Source of the DNA: Ligula intestinalis
Taxonomy: Eukaryota; Platyhelminthes; Cestoda; Diphyllobothriidea; Diphyllobothriidae
Length of the DNA stretch: 64,000 nt
Assembly (NCBI GenBank): GCA_036362985.1
Contig: JAYGXS010000007.1
Span: forward strand, 18,447,320-18,511,319
Reading direction: 5' to 3'
Both the position numbers and the translations under genes were made by a program. Of the stretch, positions 54,191 to 64,000 are shown piece by piece; the stretch's first letter is position 1; each line of letters opens with the position of its first letter. Under the pieces are notes generated by a model. It made no database searches. It was given only the letters and a program-made list of their open reading frames with translations, and was not told the DNA's origin.

Positions 54191-56835
54191 ATCTAAAGTA
54201 AGCTTTTATAATCGGAGGAAAATTTCAAAATTTGATTACAGTCACTACTTATTCCGATTTCTCAGTATTGCTAGGTTTTTGCGCATCCTTTCATTGTCTC
54301 TATTAGTGTCTATGTGAGTCAGGCGATTCGGATTCCTCAGTTTAGAAGAAAGTACAATCGTTGAAACATGGCGTTTATAGGCCCGATGCTTCGGATTCTC
54401 TCTCGAACCCATCAGCACAGATAGTCGTGAATTATAACTTGAAATTGCTCGTCAAAGAATTTTACACCTTTCATTTGACCCCTTCATCATTCAGGAAAAG
54501 AAAGCGGTTGCTTAGAGGTTTATTACCTGGACCTATGGTGTGCTAAGTACACATGAAACTACATTTGTACAAACATTTTTAGTAGCATATGTTGACTGTA
54601 CCCAATTTCAGTAATATCTGCGTGGAATGTAATCTTAATTTCTCTGATATGTGGCAAAATATAAGCACTGATTATATCCTTGTCCCGTTCATCTGTAGGG
54701 ATTAAATTCGCCAAAGAAAGGAAGTTACTAAAATAAAAGGCATTTGAACAGATTTTAACTGTTTATCCTTAGATAATTATATTTACAAAAAGCAAGGTAA
54801 ACCAAGTTCATTCCTATAGTGGTTCCGTAGGCAATCACATACATTTTTAAAGTGTACTTAAAAACGAACTCTATCAGTGACCTGCTGATACCGACAAAAC
54901 ACGTGGGCCGCATTGCTCCTGTCTGAGGGGAGAGCACACGCAAAAAATATCTTGTTAACTCTCAGTACTCAAAATGAAATTCCTTTTGCGTTTTGAGAAC
55001 ATTTTACTGGCCATATAAAGGATAATGCAGGCAAAATTTTCCCCTAACTTTATCGGGCAGAAAAAGGCCAAATTACTCCGCAGCGGTGGTTTTTACTGGG
55101 GAAAACCTCCAACACTTTTGGAGGAAAAACCGTCGCCTCTAAATTCTTAAACGCAATAATGCACCATAAGTGTTTTAAGAGCTCTATCAGGCCTGGGTTT
55201 TCGTTCCGCCTGGGCGTACTAAGAAGGCCTGACACGGCGTTTACGCCCGAAAGTGTTGCTCGGCAGTGATTTTCTCTCATTTTCTAAAAATGTTATCTTA
55301 AAATTTCTCCGGTCTCTAAATATTTCCATATATGGGACCGGTCAGGCGCCCAGTCACTTTCGGCTGAAGTAGATGACATTATTCTTCTTCGCTACATTCA
55401 GTGGCATGCAATTCGTCTGCTAAACACTTTACCGACCTCACACAGAACGCAAAAATATTATCTTTCAGACGGCCTGTACTACGAACGTGTCGCCATATAC
55501 TTGTACTAAGCCTAGAAAGATTGTCCCGATGGGAAATTTGACTATTTTCTTTGAAAATCATCCTCTCCAAATTTTTATCTTTAAAGAATGTACTATAGGT
55601 GTTACAAACCACAATATTCTTGGACGCACGTATGTCGGTTTTCCATTAATTGTCGAATATTAATACGCCTTGTTAGAGAGGAATTTCCAATGCATTTTGG
55701 ACTTCTTGAAAGTGTGTCATGTTGGTTGACAACAGTAAAACTGTGTTCTAGTAGTTACTCAGAGGGAGTAAACGTAAATCGTGAAGTTAGGGACTTTAAA
55801 TGAAGGGGTTTCAAACAGCCAGAGAGAGTTACAGCAGGAGGTTATTGCAACAGTGGTTCTGGAGTTTTGCGTTGGTATTTTTCCCTCCATATAACAATAA
55901 TTCTGGGAGAAGATTTATTTAAAATTTATGTCAATTTTTACAACTAAATGGTGTCTGTACCGTCTTACTTAATGATTAATTTGCATAGACAAGCATTTTA
56001 TGCTTCTGAAACACTAGTGGACTCATGTGACGCGACTGTTCGCTTTGCTCTTCTTCAGAAAATTGTTTTGTTTTTCTTATTGGCAAAATAATATTGATAA
56101 TGATTTTTTGTTGCTTTCAATTGAAGGCTACTTTTTGCTCGTCCGATGCATTGGCTGATACTTTTACAGTCATTTCAGATTGGTAAGTTATTTTTCATTA
56201 ATCTGTTAGCTATTTCCTTCTCATTGGTGGATGGATGCTAACTGATCGGTTTCGGGACCCACTCTTTACGTTCTGCCTTGGAAATCTCACGGTTGGTGCT
56301 TGCAAGTAGCTGCATAGTGGCTTGTATTATAGGCCGATGAACAATGTTCGAGGGGGAGTCCAAAGGCAGAACGGGACGACTGAACTCATTCAAACCTACC
56401 AAATTGTCAGAGGCCGTGAGTGTGACCTAGCATTTGATTACTTCTTCGAATTGACTCGAACGGACCATCTGTGAGGTCATTCCTTTAAACTGCAGACGAA
56501 GTTTGCCTATATATAGAACGCCTCCTCGAGGAGGGTCGTTGGAGCATGGAGATGGCTCCCTGACGAGGTTGTTCTTTCAGAAACTGTTGCGATATTTAAC
56601 TGCAAACTCGATTCTCATTTGCTGAGAAACTGTTGTACTGGTAAACATTTTGTCAGTAGCGGCAGCTATTAATGGGCCCATACATATGGCTGACGTTAAC
56701 TCTCCAGTTTTCATATGTACTGCGGTTAAAGTAATTTTTTTGCGATTGTTGGATATGAAAAGGGAGCTCAACAAAATAACTTAAACAACCAGTGAGCGCC
56801 TACCTACACCTATTAATAATTCCGATTGAAACCAG
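54191..56835. other. No recognised gene
   Basis: Only chance-sized frames. The stretch is not assigned to any repeat family, apart from a weak 3'-body-like trace at 56345-56400 (GGGGGAGTCCAAAGGCAGAA). Confidence 0.4.
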
Positions 56836-56837
56836 CG

Positions 56838-56992
56838 AGCTCATGGCAGGGTGATTAGATAGTTAGACTTCTTGCCAACAGGTAGCGTGTTTGAGCCTCT
56901 GGTGGTGCGCCAGCTAAGGTTGCTTTTAACTGGCTGATGACGTCTAATAAACCAGAAATGACCGCTCCAGTTTCCCTCATCTCTGTCGATAA
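56838..56992 (+). repeat. tRNA-derived SINE
   Basis: A worn head (CATGGCAGGGTGATTAGATA and GTGTTTGAGCC near 56887) leads to the tail with module 56928-56972, ending CATCTCTGTCGATAACG. Confidence 0.7.
56928..56972 (+). ncRNA. Hammerhead-like module with covarying stem I
   Basis: AACTGG, CTGATGA (56934-56940), CGTCTAATAAACCA, GAAA (56955-56958), TGACCG plus CT, CCAGTT. Stem I is a perfect 6 bp; relative to GACTGG/CCAGTC both ends of the outer pair changed (G-C to A-T). Both core boxes are intact, but the cleavage site has GCT for NUH. Confidence 0.55.
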
Positions 56993-57229
56993 CGCATTCC
57001 TGTCCATAATATTGTTGAGCCTTGAATTAGTTTGAATTCAACCTGAAATGCAGGTTAATGCACAGTTACTGTGTTATCTGCTTAAAGATTAACCGAAGCT
57101 TCGACATGTGCTTTCGTTTTAGCAGTGTTGTGAAATTAATCGAAGTGCATCATAATTTCAAGACCTAACAATTGATTCATGATGCTGGCTTTTATCGACC
57201 GCTCTTTAGAAAGGTCTTCTTGAGTAGTT

Positions 57230-57430
57230 TAAATAATTCTCATTCATTTGTGAAGCCCATATAATTTCAAATATATCTCATAGAAAATACACTTTCTAGT
57301 GATCAGATGATAGCATTTTAAGTTTGTCTAAATGTTTTTGTATAAAGAAAACCTACCTTTAGGTTTTTAAGAATTTCAAGTCCAGAGCAACTTTGAGCTT
57401 GAACTGTGTTTGCTATGTGCATTCCATCTA
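57230..57430 (+). repeat. AT-rich repeat family D, weak copy
   Basis: TTTCAAATATATCTCATAG...TGATCAGATGATAGCATTTT...TTAGGTTTTTAAG follows the order of the 52340-52500 block with much divergence. Confidence 0.35.
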
Positions 57431-57499
57431 AGATAAATTACACATTTATTTGCACTTACAGGAAGATTTAATACAGTGTTCATAAGAATTTACAACTGA

Positions 57500-57955
57500 T
57501 GTGGAAAGCTAAACTAAAATAGGTTAAACTACTAAATGAAGAACGAACTAACTGAAACTAAAGTCAACTAAAGAACGGTAAACTAGCAAAAACTTAACTT
57601 ATTTAACTTAAAACTAATAATAAATAGAATAAAACTATTAAAATATGATTATAAACTATAGAATAAACTAAAACCTGACCATAATGTAAATAAGTTTATT
57701 AAATCAATCTAACTCAACTAAGGTAAAATAAACTAAAAACGATCTTACCCCCAAAAGCAACCGCTAATAAATCTAAATCTGAACTAAAAAATAACTAAAG
57801 CTTAATAAAACCTAACCAAAAGCTAAATTAAAATATGCTAAACAAACTACAATAAAATGAAACTTAAAACTTAACGATAAACTTAAAGCTAAATTGAAAC
57901 TAAACAGGACAATAAAATAAGCCATAACTAGAAATAAACTAAAAACTGGAAATAA
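57500..57955 (+). repeat. ACTAAA-rich low-complexity array
   Basis: For about 450 bp the sequence is almost only A, C and T in words like AACTAAAGTCAACTAAAG, AAACTAAAAC and CTAAATTAAA, with few G. The strand asymmetry is strong. It is the complementary sense of the patch at 27850-27975. Confidence 0.65.
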
Positions 57956-58435
57956 AGTATTTATGGCACGTTTTTTGTTGCCAAGTATTAGATTATTTAA
58001 AAATCTCTCGCATCTTAATTAAACTTCCGCCCGCAACCTTTGGTCATGCAGTACAACACTTCCATTGCACCGCGACTTTCTAAATGTACACACTTCAAAA
58101 AAATTGACGTCGACCCAATAACTGTCAACGGTAAATAGTCCGTCTATTTGGACCTCATGCGAGTTGATCACATTAACAGATTAGACTTTGGATCCCGTGT
58201 TAGTCTAGCGAAAGGATAGGGGTAGCCCCAATACGTAACAAATATAACATAAATATACTCCCTTTTATTAGCGACAAAAATTATGCGAGTTAACTAGATT
58301 GTGATAATTAACTGGTGTACACGACGTTGCCAAATGCGACTGATGTTAATAATATGCGCGGCAATTACTAAATTCAGTTTGAGCAAAAATGAGAGCATTA
58401 TCTCGCACTTCCTAGAATTCTGCCTGTCCTGCAGA
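57956..58435. other. No recognised gene
   Basis: No supported feature. Confidence 0.4.
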
Positions 58436-58565
58436 AACTGGAATGGTCATTCCTGATTTATTAGCCGTCAATAGTTAGTCATACCTAACCCCTGAGCGAC
58501 TGTCTGATGACGACTGATGGTCCAGAAATAGCCATTCCCGTCTCTCTTGTCTCTGCTGGTAATGC
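58436..58565. repeat. Two SINE tails in inverted, face-to-face arrangement
   Basis: A minus-strand module (58436-58480) and a plus-strand module (58498-58542) lie 17 bp apart, so a transcript would form a long hairpin. Neither copy has a tRNA-like head. The plus tail ends CTCTGCTGGTAATG. Confidence 0.75.
58498..58542 (+). ncRNA. Hammerhead-like module, intact core
   Basis: GACTGT, CTGATGA (58504-58510), CGACTGATGGTCCA, GAAA (58525-58528), TAGCCA plus TT, CCCGTC. Both core boxes and the AUU site are intact; stem I keeps four of six pairs, and stem II has GAC/GTC. Confidence 0.5.
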
Positions 58566-59389
58566 CCAGCTGCCCATGGTTAATATGAAAAGTCAGCCTA
58601 ACAAACTGACTTTTCAGAAGTAGAAAAGTTTGCCAAAATGTTCACTTTATGTAGGAATGCAGCAGGTCCTGTTTTTTGAAAGGAAACCTTAAAATATCCA
58701 TTGATATTCGCATAGCCTAGGAGGGGGACGCCTCCTTCTTAATAACTGGTTTTTAGGAAGGTTTAATTCGCCTCCAAATGTTTGAAAGGTTTTTGCGGCA
58801 GCTCATAGGATCTAGCCTGAGCGTCGAAAATTTCCTGCAAACTGAGCTGCCATTTTTCCCTCCACTGCATAGCCACCCTCTGTAACGCAAATGGAGTCAG
58901 CAGACTATTTTGCCTTGCAATAAGCTTACTTATTTTTGTTACTCGACCACACGCCAGGATGACGTCCGTTTGCATGCTACTAAAAAGCAATGAAGGATTG
59001 GCACTAATTTTTAACTCAATGATCCACAAAGGTACTTTTGCTTATCATTTACGGCAGCATTTAGAAAGACTTTTGGCGAGCAATTATGGCAGTTAAAAAT
59101 TACAGTACGCTGCTTTAGCACTCTGATGCTCTTTCCAGAAATAGGACTAGAAATCTAACGTAGTTTTCAACTTAATCGCATACTGCAGGACTTTTTAAAT
59201 GCTAGGCTATTCTGCAGACAGTAAGAAGTATATTAACCATGCAGAGTAGATTCCATCCAGCCAACCCTAGCAACAAATTCGGAAGTCCTCCCCTCGAATT
59301 TGTGCCATCCAGTTTTAAGAGCGTAGGTTTTCAGACCATACCCCTGCCATTAGTATGGCAATACCACCTTCGCACATAAAGATGGTGGT
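58566..59389. other. No recognised gene
   Basis: No supported feature. Confidence 0.4.
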
Positions 59390-59580
59390 GGAAAGATTGA
59401 GGAAAGGGAATAAGGAGGTAAAGGATCAAGAGGAGGGGCAGGAGGAGGAAGAGGAAGCGAAGAAGTAGAAAAAGAAAAAGAAAAATAAGAAGATGGGGTG
59501 GCGGCAGCTGAGGAGAAGGAGGAGGCGGAGGAGGAGGAGGAGGAGGAGGAGGAGGAGGAGGAGGAGGAGGAGGAAAATCG
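59390..59580 (+). repeat. Purine tract ending in a (GGA)n array
   Basis: From about 59396 the plus strand is nearly all purine, and 59528-59573 is a pure GGA repeat of about 15 units. Frames across it (poly-Pro or poly-Leu on the minus strand, poly-Arg on the plus) are simple-repeat artefacts. Confidence 0.9.
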
Positions 59581-59689
59581 GGAGCAACCGACATCCTAGC
59601 AATGTTATTTTATTCCATTTGGGCAACATCACGCCCAGCGATCAACGTGTTACCACGACTATCCTAAGTAAAAACTAGAAATGCTGTTG

Positions 59690-60162
59690 CACCTGGCCGC
59701 TGATAGGTAACCACTCTGCGGAAGGACACAGGAGCCGGCGCTAGGAAAGGGCGGGTAGGACCTTAGGAGAAGGGGCTAGGCCAGGTGGCGTTCTCGGGGG
59801 CGAGAGAAGAGGGGGGTTACAATTATCTGTAAATGGGTTGTACGTACGGCGATTATGCCTGACTGACTCCACACACACACACACACACACATGCACAGGT
59901 CTCTCACAGCGCTGGACCAACCGGTAAGCCCGCGTTGAAAAATAGAGGGTGGGCGGGGGAATGGAACATGGAACAGGAGTGCCCAGCAAGGGTGACGATT
60001 GGTGCGGTTGTCTGTCGAGCACACGCGCACGCACACACACACCTTCTCATGCCACCGTCCGCCCACCCACCCGCCTGCGTGTGCCAACTCGATAGCACGC
60101 AGTCTTCCCGACAAGTCATTAGTAGCAGCACTGGTAATATCAGCAGCAGTAGCGGCTGAAAC
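59690..60162 (+). promoter_or_regulatory. CpG-rich leader / putative promoter of the 60163 gene
   Basis: GC- and CpG-rich sequence with a CA run (59870-59890) and a second CA-rich patch (60020-60042) leads into the start codon at 60163. No TATA box is obvious. The composition change from the AT-rich surroundings fits a promoter plus 5' untranslated exon, but the transcription start is not determined. Confidence 0.35.
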
Positions 60163-60698
60163 ATGGACGTAAATTCGAAGCTACTGAGTCCGCTGACAAC
60201 TCCCAGTCTCTTCACACACCGCATGGACATGAACTCCCTACCACAGACGGACGAGCTGAGAGCCAAATTGTATGTTAGCCTGGCAGCAGCTGCTGCAGCT
60301 GCGGCCGCTGCCGCTGTAGCAACCAGTGGGGACCCCAACAGCTCTTGTTTCCCCCTGCACGGGCCGGGGACACCGGCCCTGCCCTTCAGTCATCTTATTG
60401 GCGCATCAACGGCGACCTCCGCCGTGCTTCAGCCGCTGCCGCCACCAGCGATGCCGTCGTGTGCTTTTCCTGTCAAGTCGACACCGCTTCCGAGGACACC
60501 CACGCCGCTCAGACAGAAACCTGGAGATGAGGAACTGGAGAAGAGCCTGTTTGGCTCGCAGCCGTCGCAACATATCACCTGGCATACCTCTATGGCCGAT
60601 TCTAGTAAGTCTCAAATGTCCGACAGTTTTTTTCCAACCCTGTGTTGCAGTGGAGGCGCAAAAAAACTGGTCCTTCCCTCCCCTCACAAACTTGCGGT
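60163..60698 (+). CDS. 5' coding exons of an unidentified poly-alanine protein
   Basis: The ATG at 60163 lies in AAACATGG, a strong start context, with an in-frame TGA two codons upstream. The protein begins MDVNSKLLSPLTTPSLFTHR, has an 11-alanine run (about residues 42-52), then a Ser/Pro-rich stretch with STPLPRTPTPLRQKPGDEEL. A mini-intron 60605-60650 (GTAAGT...TTGCAG, 46 bp) would join exon 1 to a second exon reading MEAQKNWSFPPLTNLR. That exon ends at a GTAAAC donor at 60699. Without splicing, the frame stays open to TAA at 60718. Poly-Ala and Ser/Pro-rich N-termini are common in transcription factors, but no DNA-binding domain is visible. The family is unknown and later exons were not found. 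Confidence 0.55.
60605..60650 (+). other. Putative 46-bp mini-intron
   Basis: GTAAGT at 60605 is a consensus donor; the pyrimidine-rich CAGTTTTTTTCCAACCCTG leads to GTTGCAG ending at 60650. Introns of this size are common in flatworms. Removing it keeps the downstream frame open. Confidence 0.45.
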
Positions 60699-60720
60699 AA
60701 ACTTCTGCAGTCCTGAATAA

Positions 60721-63700
60721 TCGCAAGCATTGGTTTGCCAACTTTGGCCCTACGTGAAAATCCCAAACTTTTGCGAACGTTTGGCGTCGTGGTTGCGCTC
60801 CCACGGGTCCGTTCCCTCTCGTGCTTGCAGACGTGAGCAATTTAATCCTCAGCCCCGCCCGTCTTATTCCAGCTAATAGTAGTTAGGTTTTCGAACAGAG
60901 GACTACTTTACAAACAGCACTAGGGGCAAAGTGATAATGCCACACTTTAAAAGGAGTGTGTAATCTCTAAGACTATGGCTCTTCTGTTGACAAACGCAAC
61001 TTTTCAGTCCCAATTTAAAAAACGATGAGAAATGCTACGCTAAGCGACTTGGGTGAGAATTACTGTATTGTGTGTGGACAGGAAACTCAGACAAATGTCG
61101 TTGATTCGCGGTTAGCCTTCGCTTCCTCGTGAAATTAAGTTTCCTTTCCTCCTGGGTAGGCAATGGTACTTGCAGATTCATCTTGCTATCTCTTCTAGTG
61201 TCCAATCTGTTAATGGAAGAGCGTTGAGTCTCGACAGAAAGATGAGAATGGATATCGTGTCTGAGCAGAAATCTCGTCCCGTGGTCACATACAAGTGTTG
61301 ACTTAATCTAACAGAAAACACTGTTTTTTTTCTAAATGCACCAGCTTCACACAAGACAGGGTGCCATTCCAAACTGGTGCAATAAATGTGCCAGGTTGAA
61401 ACCTCAGCCCATAGTTCATCCATCGCAAGTAATGGTGCCCATCTTCTTTGCAAACAGGGAAAGGTTGGGAGGCTACCGTCACTTTTGAGGGTGGAAACCT
61501 GCCATCACCAAGTTCTTCTGTCTTGGACTCATATAAAATCCTAAGAAAATGCCTTCGAAAGAGCAAGAGAGCTTAATTATAGCGCTGAACACTGCGCAAC
61601 TACCGAAATCAGCCTTGCCATAACCTATAGTCGATAAAAAAGCGCCCTGTGTCTTCATTTGGCAATAGGTAAACAAGCTTCCATTCTCCAGCATCCTTAG
61701 AGGACATGAGCCTGTACCTCCTGGGATTTATCACACATCCGCTTCGCAGTTAGTCGTAAATTTTTGAAAACGAAAACGAAACTCGGTTATCCTCTGCATA
61801 CACTCTGCCTGGGGTCCAGGTAACTCTTTACACCCCTATTAAATCCAGTAGACTGAGTAACTGAGAAACTTATGCTAGAGCGGAGTGCTTCCGTTTCGGG
61901 ACTTACATGCAGTCATTAAGACTTTTGGGAGGGGGACGCTGGAGGACTGTGGAAAAAATTTATTGCAAAATTTCGTCTCGGGCACCCGCTGTGGTACTGC
62001 TGCGATCTGCAACGACCTCCCACACACCGAGGCTTTCCCTACGTCTGCCGAGCTCACCTTGAGCACAGCTAAGCATCGTCCTTTAAACTGTGTAAGATTC
62101 TCGATAATAAAGGTTGCTAAGGTCCTTTCCAATGCTGTGGTATAAACGGTCACTTGATGTGGAAATAGAATCCTATTTCTATTTTAGTATCATTTTTTCA
62201 GTAAGCATGCATCTCTCCGCAAAATCCCAAGTGGATATAATTTCCTCTGTTCACAACAATTGCCGCTCCGTCCTGCATTGTAGTGTGATACGTTACCTTC
62301 GGCCGTAGAGAGACCGATCGACAAAACGTTCGCGGTATATCCTTTCGAAAACCCTCTCGAATCCCATCGCTAGAGAGAGATGCTGTCTCTAGTGAGGGAT
62401 TCACTGTCCTACCCTATGCCAACTATCTGACACAATTAAGCGGTCCTCTTGGCGTGATAACCGTAAACCTTTTATACGCTCGCGAATATGTCCTCCATCA
62501 AGGCATGAGGAACATTACTGCCGTCATGATTAGGTTTTTGCCTTATAAATTATTTTTCGAACTTCTTTTTTCTTATGGAGCCAGTGCCAGTAAACCTGCT
62601 CCAGCCTGAAATTCAAGCTTGGCTCCGTGAAATAGCTATATTTACACCCCAGTGAACAGTTGTTTTGAGAGATAGTTTATAATCTCGGACACTGTAGAGT
62701 GGTTTATTGCGAATTTTACTTCCTTGTATATATTACTGAGAAGCTTTCAGTTCGATCTACAATTTATTTCTGGAAAAGCGAGTCGAGGTGATTTCTCTTC
62801 CGAGATTATGAACAAATGGGAACAGTTTTAAAAAATATTTTTAACCAACTCGTATGAATAGCCTAACTGATTTGCAGTTGAATCTGTTTGATTCATATCC
62901 TTTTTATTGTACACAATTTTCCGCTGCCTAATTATGTATAACGACTGTTTTGCGGCCGATGCATATAATAGCTCGAAGAGATGATCTATAAAATCCAGGG
63001 AGTTAGGATGGCCGTCTCTGTTTTCATAGCCATCATCAGTCAGCCAGGTTTCGTAGAAACCGATTTTTTTAGCCACGAAACAGCAACTGAAGTTAAAGTG
63101 CCGGCCTTAGCTCGTGATTCTTATCTGGCATATGCATTGAGCATGCTTTTTGGTTAAGTTTACCTAGACAGTCTTCTGTGTACTCAGCATATTTTGATGA
63201 TCATTTGTAGGGTAATTTATGGTGACAGCTGAAAAGGTACAAAATTTATCACACCACCACTGAGTCATGAGTGTATTGTCCTATCAGTCGCGGTAAGAAA
63301 TCATATGATTTAATATATGGGAGCCTAGTTTAGTCGTCTTAAATTACGGTAGTGAATATAAAATCGAAGAGCACTCATATATTCTGAAAGTGTTTGTTCC
63401 TAGACAGGAGTTAACCAGTGACCTGGGTTCTTTAATGTTAAGCTAGGAACAACGTGATTCGTAGCCATGCAAACAGCCCCTATTTTCACGAAAACTCCAG
63501 TTGATCGGCTTCACATACGTTGTAAGTTTAGAAATTATAATAGCTTAAACCGTTGACTTTGAAAAGTTTTTAAAGTTTTCAAAAGTTAAGCTGCTGTTCC
63601 AAATTTCCTTCTACTGAGCTTTAAATGGTTAATGTTAAGCAAGGTTTCACTTCTACACAAATATATTAGTTTCTTTATCCTGAAGCTTTAACGTACTTTT

Positions 63701-64000
63701 ATTCGATAGACTAGATAAATTGATATCATTGAAAATGATTGGACAGTTCACCTCTTTCGGAAAAAACGCGGTCTTCTTTGACATGTAAAAGATTTTAATA
63801 TGCGAGCTATTAGATTAAGTCCTAAAACTCAGCCAGGTTGATGAATGTCCCTCGCATGATAGACCATACTTCGACTGGAAGACGCGCTAATGGCTCAATC
63901 GTGGCATCAAACTGGACAAGCAATAACAGAAAGATCTGGGTCTAAATTAAAGGTCATCCAGATTTGACGTTGGATATAACTGGCTCATAAGAGCTAGTTA
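60721..64000. other. No recognised gene; possible intron of the 60163 gene
   Basis: No exon could be recognised. Frames at 61178-61694 and 61875-62153 overlap on both strands and have no domain content. A weak minus-strand SINE trace is at 62990-63050 (CTGACTGATGATGGCTATGA). The last 60 bp may hold the beginning of another SINE tail (GATATAACTGGCTCATAAG). Confidence 0.4.

Noticed and set aside
59331..59594. Minus-strand frame with a long proline run and overlapping leucine- and arginine-run frames
   Set aside because: All three are translations of the same GGA simple repeat in different frames.
60478..60525. RTPTPLRQ in the poly-Ala protein, reminiscent of a Myb C-terminal motif
   Set aside because: A few residues only, at the N-terminal end of the protein, with no Myb repeats in view.

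Overview
This window looks like nuclear DNA of a flatworm, most likely a tapeworm of the diphyllobothriid type. That placement is an inference from three things: several lineages of Penelope-like retroelements (PLEs) with a C-terminal GIY-YIG nuclease, tRNA-headed SINEs with a very uniform tail, and a 46-bp mini-intron in the one convincing host gene. There are no operons, no bacterial genes and no rRNA genes. A 10-base N run at 20877-20886 marks an assembly gap.

Host coding content is sparse. The best host gene is the start of a plus-strand gene at 60163 (poly-alanine protein, good start context, CpG-rich leader, mini-intron 60605-60650); any later exons were not identified before the window ends. 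A short possible terminal exon lies at 1132-1218. Four islands (9000-9480, 13855-14130, 18850-19030, 30165-30500) are rich in TAATTA-type homeodomain sites or are unusually complex and GC-rich. They may be conserved regulatory elements of a developmental gene, but this is unproven.

Most recognisable content is mobile DNA. (1) PLE lineage A: an almost full-length element at 46010-48687 with one long frame broken only by four nonsense codons, an inverted reverse-transcriptase fragment directly upstream (45768-46010), and a 5'-truncated relative at 6290-7156. (2) PLE lineage B: two 5'-truncated copies head to head, forming an inverted repeat of about 650 bp per arm (19041-20476). (3) PLE lineage C: at least six truncated copies (3405-4460, 14925-15300, 34294-34818, 36865-37521, 38238-38683, 38885-39340), several starting with an inverted copy of their own 3' terminal region. 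(4) A dead Tc1/mariner-like element with a DD37D-type transposase (16131-17651). (5) More than fifteen copies of a tRNA-derived SINE, in single, tandem and inverted arrangements. (6) An AT-rich non-coding repeat family (about 9600-12000, 31300-31620, 36765-36850, 52280-54190, 57230-57430).

The most interesting observation is a fixed 45-nt module in the SINE body with the layout of a minimal type I hammerhead ribozyme: 6-nt stem I strand, CTGATGA, 14-nt stem II, GAAA, 8-nt stem III plus cleavage site, 6-nt stem I strand. Stem I pairs covary between copies (AACTGG/CCAGTT, CACTAG/CTAGTG, GATTGG/CTGGTC). PLE lineages A, B and C carry related CUGANGA...GAAA motifs near their 3' ends. The SINEs often occur as same-orientation multimers with a period of roughly 200-320 bp, as expected if circular or multimeric RNAs were reverse-transcribed. 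A plausible reading is a retrozyme-like non-autonomous family living beside PLEs; hammerheads in PLEs and in schistosome SINE-like repeats are established, but this tRNA-headed SINE version deserves testing.
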